A stretch of 33,380 bases of DNA, from assembly GCA_031262295.1 (NCBI GenBank), contig JAISIA010000065.1, positions 1-33,380 of the forward strand, given 5' to 3'. This stretch comes from Bacteroidales bacterium. GTDB taxonomy: Bacteria > Bacteroidota > Bacteroidia > Bacteroidales > P3. Shown in pieces: positions 1 to 9,300 of this stretch (position 1 is its first letter; the number at the start of each line of letters is the position of its first letter). The notes beneath the pieces were generated by a model. It made no database searches. It had not been told where the DNA came from and saw only the letters and a program-made list of their open reading frames with translations. A program made the position numbers and the translations under genes.

Positions 1-50
1 TTGGTTATTTTACGTAATTCCCCTTGCTGATTTTCCTTATTGAATTGCCT

Positions 51-150
51 AAAAATAAAGGTTGGTTGCCAGACATCCGTTAGGACTAATAAAAGCCACT
101 TGGTGGTCCGTTAGGACAACTAAATGCCCGTTGCGGGTTCGGTTGCCGAC
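51..150. repeat. Tandem hairpin repeat with TTG loops and TCCGTTAGGA spacers
   Basis: Four short hairpins share the loop TTG but have different stems: TGG/CCA (63-71), CCAC/GTGG (96-106), CCCG/CGGG (127-137) and TCGG/CCGA (139-149). Two copies of TCCGTTAGGA (76-85 and 107-116) lie between them, each itself a TCC/GGA mini-hairpin, and AAATAAA- or CTAAA-like spacers precede the stems. A related copy lies at 22303-22342. Stem bases differ while pairing is kept, so the structure appears constrained. The region holds no gene. I do not recognise the family. Confidence 0.75.
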
Positions 151-280
151 TTGCTGACTTGCTTACTTTTTTTGTTAAAATTTTAAATTTGATTTCTTAC
201 TTTTTTAATTCTTTAATTAATATCCAATTATTCAAAATAGGAAAGGAAATGAGATAAGAAAAGAGACTACTTTAATAAAA

Positions 281-320
281 AAAAACGCTGTCTAAGGGCA
301 AACCTTGACAGCGTTTTTTT
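281..320 (-). terminator. Rho-independent terminator of the giant T9SS gene (bidirectional form)
   Basis: Arms AAAAACGCTGTC (281-292) and GACAGCGTTTTTTT (307-320) pair over 12 bp. An inner AAGG/CCTT extends the stem around the loop GCAAA. On the minus strand it starts 17 bases after the stop codon of the giant gene and is followed by a run of T. The A-run on the other side makes it usable in both directions. Confidence 0.85.
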
Positions 321-336
321 ATATTTTAAGTGTGAT

Positions 337-3300
337 TTATCTAACTACAATCATTTTCTTACTTATCTTCTTTCCTTCAAATTCCATTATGTAGTAATAA
401 ACGCCTTGTGAAAGATTAAGATTATTTAGGCGGATTTCATTTTCTCCTTCTAAGTAGAATTTATTTTCATTCATTATTCTCTTACCCATTGCATCTATTA
501 TGAAGAATCTTGTATTTCCTGCCTTAGGAAGGAAGAATTTAATAGTTGTTGAATTATTTAATGGATTAGGAACATTTTGATACAAGGTAAATTCATTTGT
601 TTTGGAAATATCATCCATACCAATTAAATCAACAACCTTATAAATTAATGTAGTATCATTAGAACGATTTGCATCATAAGGATAATTTACCCACGCAACA
701 ATATCGTATATACCATTTACATTTAGAGGTATCTTTTGATCAAATGTAAGATATATTGTTGCGTCTTGATTTGGTTCTAAGAAGCCTTCATCAAAGGTTT
801 GAATGTAAGGCTCTGCCCAATTACCATTAATGAAGTATCCTGCTGTAAATGGATAATTAGATCCTATTGTCCCAACATTTCTTGCTCTTAATTGAACTAA
901 TGCAAGAGGATAAGGGTTGTATATAGGTTCAGAAGTATATGAGTTTTCTATATAAATTGTATCTGCTCTAAAATCCCTTCTACCCTTATATAGAGTGCAA
1001 GTTCTATTATTAGATAAGTTATCATCATCAGGTATTATAACGTATGCACATATACCAGAATAAGGAGCGTTCCTTCTTGGAAGTTTTTGAGAGAAATAGT
1101 GACAACCCTCTGAACCAGCAGTTAGCAATTCACCATTACGATACAACTCTTCAAAACTATTTGTTGAATCTCCATTATAGTAATATCCTACAATTATACT
1201 ATCCATTCCTATATTACCATTGTTTGTAAAGTTTAGTTGAATACCTAAATCTTCAGATGCATAATCATCAACCATTATAGTCTTAGCCTCAACGTCTTTT
1301 ATCTGACTTGTTGCAATAATTCTTTTGAATAGGGTATCATTATTGTGATAATAATCTCCGTCCAATCCCGTCCATACTCTTAGATTTGCAGTACCAAATG
1401 AGGAACGATATTTGTTTTGGAAGTTATATATGTATTCTTCACTATTAAATAATGGAGGGTTAAAATTAATTATTTCAGTAACTACACCAACCCCTGAAAC
1501 CTCGTATGAAACAGGTAATGTATTTATTGGTTGTAATCCTAAATTCTTAATTAGCATTGAAACCTCTATATCTGTATTTGCAACAATATTTGCATTAGGT
1601 GTAAGTATTGATAATGCTGAGGCATCCTTATTTAAAGGTCCAATTACAACCTGTCTTTTTGAAGAGTCGTTATCAAAGTATATATCTGTTGGATCTAAAC
1701 GAGTAAATGAAACAATATTGAAAGGATTAGGCATATTATCCAATACATACTTTCCTGTTTGGAAAGTATATTCCAAAGTATCTCCCGGAAGTATATTAAC
1801 ATCTTGAAGGATTTCTTCAACAGGAATATTCATTCCATCGGTTGCATAATATACCTTTACTCTTGTTAAAGGCTCTGTTCCGTGATTTCTTATCTTAACC
1901 TTAGGATAGAACATTGAACCATAGTTAGGCAATTCTGTTGGAGTAATTGCTATATCAACAACACCTGCATCTTGTGGTCTTTTTGCTCTTTTTATTTCTA
2001 CATTGTCTATTGCAATACCATCTTTTGTTGCTGTTGCACTATGGAATACAAAACGCAATTGCAGGACATTACCAAAATTGGATGCTACTCCATTTAAGGA
2101 ATATTTTCTTTCCTGCCAACCTTGAGTACCTTCAAATCTATTTGAATCGGAATTATACCAATTGGTTGCATTTTCGTCATCTTTTGTTCCTAAACGTCTC
2201 CAACGAAATTCATATCCTGCTGAAGAAAGAGCAGTATATTCAACAAAGAAATAGCTACCTGTACCTAACTCTCTTCTCATATAGAATGAAAGAGTGTCGG
2301 GTTTAATAACTGAAATGTCAAATATTGGAGAATAGAGTACGCTTTCATTATTTGCAGGATATTTTCCTGAAAGTTTAGTTTTCCAACAATTAGGTGCTGA
2401 ATATGCAGTCTTTATTGTTGTATTTGATGAATCAGGAACTCCAAATTCCCAACAATTATCAGGAATTAGGGCATTGGCATTATATGCAAAGAAGTCATCA
2501 TAAGCACTACTATCAAAGTTAGCAGAGTATGGCACTTCAAAGGTTTTGTACATATATGTTGTTCTTTGTATTGTGTCATTATCTCTAAATTGTTCTCCAT
2601 TTACATCAACCCAAGCCTTATATATGGTTTGTCCCTGAGGCAAAGAATCAAGTGCTTGCAAAACTATCTCTGTTCTTTCTCCTGAGGATAAACTACCCGA
2701 CCAATTGTATGTGTTAGAAATAATACCCTCTGTTGGATTAGTCATAGACCAATTTATGGTTGCACTTGTAATTGTTGTAAGACCTGCATTTCTTAACACG
2801 CATTTTATTTCATGTTCTGGTGTAGAAAGGAAGTTATCAGGCGAGGTGAATTTAACCATTTCTGCATTTGTTTGGAAAGGATCCATTACAAATACCAAAT
2901 AGTCTTCAACCTCTCCTGCAAGTGGTGAAGCATCTGCACCAAAAGGAGAAGAGGAAGCACCCTGCCAAAGAATTATTCTCATCTTTGTTCTTCCTATAAG
3001 AGTATTTGCTGGAACGTTTATTCTTCCTTTTGCTACTGTATTAGTTATTACTGTATCGGAATACACTAATTCTGTTGCTTCAAAAGAACCATTTCTATCC
3101 CAATCTATGAATACTCTTACCCATCCTCCTACTCTTTCATCTGTGTTTGCCATAGTAGAAGCATTTGCAGGTGTTATATATATTGAGTCGTATATTCCTT
3201 TAAATAGTAGGGCAGGAGGAACACTATTAGTGAAGTTTGTATATGTAAATCCTAAATTATTTGAAGGATTATCAATATTACTCAATTGAACCCTTGTTAT

Positions 3301-6300
3301 ATCCCAAGAAGAAGGATTTTGAGATTGACTTGGTGGATATGCACTTTCTTTTTTAGGTTTAACAAGCCAAGTATTTGAAGTATCATTTAGTGCTGTTGCA
3401 TCATCTTGGGCATCTACCCAAGCTCTTATCTTATAGTTTGAGGTTAATGAACTAAAATCAGCCAAAGTATTAAACCTATATATTATAGAACCATCTGCTG
3501 GTATTGGTGTTGTTGAGTGTTCTGTTACTATTATTGAATCTGCATTTGCAGGTGAAGCTGGTTTAATACAATATGTAATATCAAATTCTGTTATTGGTGT
3601 TGTTCCATAATTAGCAACCTTAACCTTAATTGTATCTCTATCCGACATAAACACCCAACCTTCTTCTGGTGGTTCAATTGGTCCTTCTCCAGTTAATCCA
3701 ATACATGCTGCATCCTTTGGAGAACGTTCCATAAGAGTTACGTGCAAAGGTGCATAATAGCTTTCACAAGGATAAGAACCTGTAAGTTGTGTTCTAAGAT
3801 AGAATGTAGAATCTGTGAAAAGTTGTGTTGTTTCATATTGAACAGACTTTGAATATTGACTAGGAGAATAGAAAGGATCTGCTGTTGAATCTGCAAACCA
3901 TTTTATTGCTAAATGTGTGGCAGAACCATTTCCTACTGCTGGTTGTGTTTGTTCTCCCCAAGGTTTAGCCCAAGTTCCGTAATGTATAACTGTATCGTGT
4001 GTAATAGGGGTGTGAGGAGAAACTCTTGAATTTACATTTATTCCATTTGTTGAATCATTTGTTGGAACATGATCCTTATCAAAGGATAAAGCTGCACTTA
4101 GTTTCCAAATTATGTCTTCATCTACTAACGGATATAGATTGGCTGTAGAATTAAAAGTGTATAGTATGGTTTGATTTTTGGATAAAGAATCATACATCAA
4201 TAATTCATTTTCGTCAGGTTGAGGGAAAGAGAGTTGTTCTGTTCTTGTTAAGTCAGGACGATTCTCAACATAATATGTTAGATAAATGTTATCTGCATTA
4301 CTTACTGTCTTTTCTCCAACATTCTTTACTTTTACTCTTATTGGAGTTTCAAACAATTTACACCTTTCTGTTATAGCAGGTACTGCAAGCATTTGTAAAT
4401 TATATGCAGGAATAACCTTAATGTTCATATCTAAGGTGTCATTTACTTGATTTGCATCATTGGTTATTGTTGTAAATATTCTAAGATTTATTGAATCATT
4501 TACAGATGCAAAATGCAAAGGTGGATGTAATTTATCAGTGAATTCAAATTCTGCTTCATCTAATGAATTTAATAGGGCTGAAAAGTCTTGTGTTATTTCT
4601 TCTATAACCTCTGTTGCATTGCTATAATATTTCAGTTGTGCTGTTATTCTAAATGAATTTAAACCATATAGACCAAAGTTTTTAATTCTTACCTTAACAT
4701 TTATAGGATCATTTTCTATATATTGAACTGTATTGAGAGGATCTATTACTGAAATAGGACCACCATCTATTTGATCAAATTGATATTCGTATGCACCAAT
4801 TGTAGGTTTAGGAGATATAGGTCTTATCATTCCCAATATATCATCACTAACATCATCCAATGGTTCTGCTGCTCTGACAACCAAAGATGGATAACTTAGG
4901 GCAAGCAATGAATCTTCTATAAAAGGATTTGTTGCTGTTATGGATTGTGCATCTTGTAGGTTTGCCGTTTGTAAAAGTTCTAATGTACTTTTTTCAGCAC
5001 CCCAGAAAGCAAATCTTGTTCCATTTACATCATAGTTATTGTTATTAGATGATATAACTTGTGTAGTAGGAGTGGCAACATAATAGGCATAACCCTTACC
5101 CAAGTTACTTAAATTGTTGTTGAGTATTCTTATGTTTGCTCCTTCTTTTCCTATATTAAGACATTTTGAATTTGTACTATTATTACTTGCTCTTAATCTA
5201 ACAGTATTATAATATATATTTGTTCCATAAGCAGTGTCAATATCAATACCTGTTGAAAGAACAGCTGTTGTATTATTTGGTCCTGATATTGAAATTGCAT
5301 TATTATATATTTGTGCAGGATTAAATGTTGAAGCATTTATACCCTTAGCACTAATACCAATTCTTGCATTTGAACCTTCTCTTAGATATATATCATTCTT
5401 ATTAATTGATATATCTCCATAGAGATTTCTTACTGATATTGCCTTTGAAGCAACACTATGAGAATATTCTCTAAACTTATTATTGCTTAGTAATAGATTT
5501 GTTATACCTGTTAATTCAGCACCGCTCAATTTAAAGTTTTCAAAGAAAGAATTAGTAATTGTTATATTATCGGATAAACTATCATTGTCAGAATATAGAT
5601 TTATTCCCTTTTCTCCTGAGGAGAAATAAACCTTATTAAAGGTTATATTACTAATAGGACCTCTTGCATAAACAAGGTTAGAAACATAGTCTGTGTCAAT
5701 AACAGGAGCTGATTTTATTGCCATAGATTCAAATTCTATATTTGAAGCTCCATTTAATATCTCCACAGTAGTTGGGTAAGAGCAATTGAGATTTTCAATT
5801 GTAAAGTTTTCAAATCTTATATTTTTTGCTCCATCTAATCTTATAGCATATTTATCTGTATTTTCTCCTGCATCATATCTTAATACAACTTGACTACTAT
5901 CAGCAGCATTTCCTCTAAATGTTATAGTATTTACATCCGTTCCAACTATAAAAGGAATTGATATTTGTTCATTGTATACAGTATCCTTAGGATTTATATT
6001 TAAGACAACATCTCCACAAGTACCTGAATTAATTAGAGCATTAACTACATCTGCTATGCTTGAATAATCATCCGTTGGGTCATCTCCAATTGTGAAATAA
6101 GTTATACCTTGATCATTTCCTACGCAAGCAGAAAAAGTAAATGATGAAGTATCATTACCATTTATTGCATCACAAGGCAAAACTGTCCATGCTTTTATTG
6201 TATTTTGTCCTGCGGAGAATGTATAAGAACCCAATGAAACAATTGCTTCTTCATTTGATAGTAAATTTCCTGTCCAACTATATTGCGTTTGAGCAATACC

Positions 6301-9300
6301 ATTAATTGTCCAATCAATTGCAAGAGATGATATAGGGTCTGTTCCAAAGTTTTTTATCTTAACGCTAATATCTATTGGTATTCCTGACATTTGAGTTGCT
6401 TGATTTGGATTTGTTATTTCAACTAATCCAGCCTCACACGCAGGAGGTGGTCCTACTACAACTTCAACAGGAGTTCTAATACTTGAACAACCAAATTTAT
6501 CTATAACAAATCCTATATTTGGTCTTTTCTTTTTATTTGTCGCATTTGTTAAAGGAGACCCTGTCCAAGCACAAGCATCTATATCATTATTATTATAATA
6601 TACAACAGAATTGAAATCTGTTTGAGTATAATATGTTTTTATTGTTCTATTATTACTGCCTGTTAAAGTGTTATGCGAACAAACCTCTACAATTAAATTA
6701 GATTCTCCATCATAATAGAAAGGTGTTGTAAAAATTAGTTCCTTCCATCCTAAATTTTCAGAAGAATTAATAAATTCTAATGTGTCTATATTTAAGACCT
6801 CTATTAGATTTCCTTCCCAAGAGTCTATTGCATTCAAAGAAGTTGTTCCCAATCTTACTTTAAAATCAAGTAGATTTATATTACCTCCAATAGAACTAAT
6901 ATCAAATTTAATTCCTCTTATCATTCCTCTTTCAAAGCCCATTTCATTTAATTCTGATGCTATATATAAATATTGTTCTTTGGAATTATTACTTGTTGCA
7001 TTAAAAGGAGCAGGATAATTACTACTTTGTGTTGTTGCATCTCCTATTTCAATTGTATCATAACTCATAATCATTGAAGCAACGTAGAAGGTATCAGTAA
7101 GGAACATTGTTGGTGTTGTAAAATCTCCTCTGGAAAGTTCAGTAATGGTTGTAGGAGAATCATACCATATAATTATATCATTTGGATCATTAGAAGTAGC
7201 TGTTAGGGTTGTTGAACTTGCATACGGAATTGTTGCACCAAGAGATGTTGGAGCATAAGGTGTCATAATAGAAGTTACATTCATCCTTACAGTATCATTA
7301 TCGTGCATTAGGTCTGAATCTAAATTGGAATAGCAAACAAAACTAAATGTCCTATCAGATGTATTGGCTGATAAATCTACTGTATTAGATAAGGTATAGG
7401 TTATTGTTTGTGTTGGTGCAACTGCTATATTACAAGTATCGTAATAAGTATTTATTAGAATATCATTTTCATAAACTTCCAACACTATTGGGGTGGAGTT
7501 ACAAGTCTGTGCTCCTATATTTGTTATTTCAACTTGAATATGTTCTTCTGTTAATGTACAAGCCTCTTGATGAGTTAATCCTTCTATATTCATAGATATT
7601 AAACCCGGATCAACACTTGGAACACCACTAACTATTACATTATATGTTGATTTTGCTCCAAAACAACCATTATCCCTATAAACAATATCATCATCATTAA
7701 TTGTACCAATAGACATTAAATGAGATGCATCGGAAATTGTCCATCCATTAGAATCGGATGCAGATAAAGAACTTCTTATAAATCCTGCTGCACTACCAAA
7801 ATATTTTTTCCCCATACCTGACCATACAGAAGCAGGAATATTAAGTGTATCTTTAAACATTCCACCATTTAAGGCTACTGCATCAATAATATTATCATTA
7901 GGATCTCTTAATAAAAATCCTGATTTCTGTGATGTAGTTACAGGAGCCAAGTTTACATACATATATATTGAAGAATCATTAGATGCTCCTGCTGATGATC
8001 TAAATACAATGGATAATGTAGAATTTTTATTGATTGTTACATTTCCAAAGTTCAAATTTTTCATTGGAAGAGATAGACTATCCGTATTACCTCCTACAAA
8101 AGATAAAGTATAACCATTCAAATTTAAATCCCCATTTCCATAGTTGGATAATTCTACTATATTCATTGAAGAAGTACTTGGAACCCAAGAAGGCATATCA
8201 GTAGTTCTGCCATCAGAAGAGGTACTATTATTTATTTGAATTTCCGAAATTTTAACCATAGGTATTTCTTGCTTTCTTGAATAGTAGAAAGCAGTGTCGC
8301 TAAACAAACGAGAAGTTTGATAGCTTTGATTTTTCATATATGGTGTTGCATCATCAATATTCAAATACCAATATATGGAATCATTAGAAGTAATTGCAAG
8401 TAGTGCAGAATCTCCATAATTTATAGTAGCAGTTTGGCCAGCCAAAGCAGGAAGCTCATAGCGGGAATTTACATAATATTTTATAGTATCATTACTTCTT
8501 ACTGTATCTGCTGAAAGAATAGAAAAGACTGTTACTTTAAATGTATTATCACTTCCATTTACAGAAAAATTATATGGATTTCTAAAAGTATAGGTATAGG
8601 TTGTGTCAGGATGAACCTCAAAATGTATTGTATCCTTTTGCGAAGCAGGAACAACATTATTATTTATCTTATACCATAGTTTTAGATTGTCTGCTGGAAT
8701 AATATTACTACTTATATTTGAGAAAGAAACTGTTATGTATTCATTTGAAAGACCACAAGCAGAATATGTAGTTAATCCATCAGAGGCAACAGATGTTTCA
8801 CTTGGAGCTTCTATTTGAGAAGCTGAAACAAATATATTACTTGGTGGTGGATCAAATTGGTATGCTCCAACACAAGGATTCGTTTCTGTTGGACGAGGAT
8901 TGTTAGCATAGTCATTTGTTACTTCAGTTAATTGAACAGCTTTATAACAAAGGAAGGTATTGGTTGTTGTAAGATTATTTGAAGCATTAAATATTGGGTC
9001 TTGGAAATAACTATTTGCATCTCCGCCTAAGGCAGTTTGCCAATCAGTAATTAGTTGGCAATTTGTATTATTATATCTCCAAACTATATTACTTGGTTGA
9101 GCAACATCTGTTGCTAATTTCCAATAAACATTATTGCTAAAATCCAATGTGCTTCCCGAAGAAGGGCGAGCATATACTGCATAACCATTACCATCACTTA
9201 AAATAATATTATTTTTAACTCTTATATCAGATAATAGACTGTTACTTCCAAGATTCAATCCGTAGGATACCAGACTTGTTCCAAAATCTTTTGCATATAT

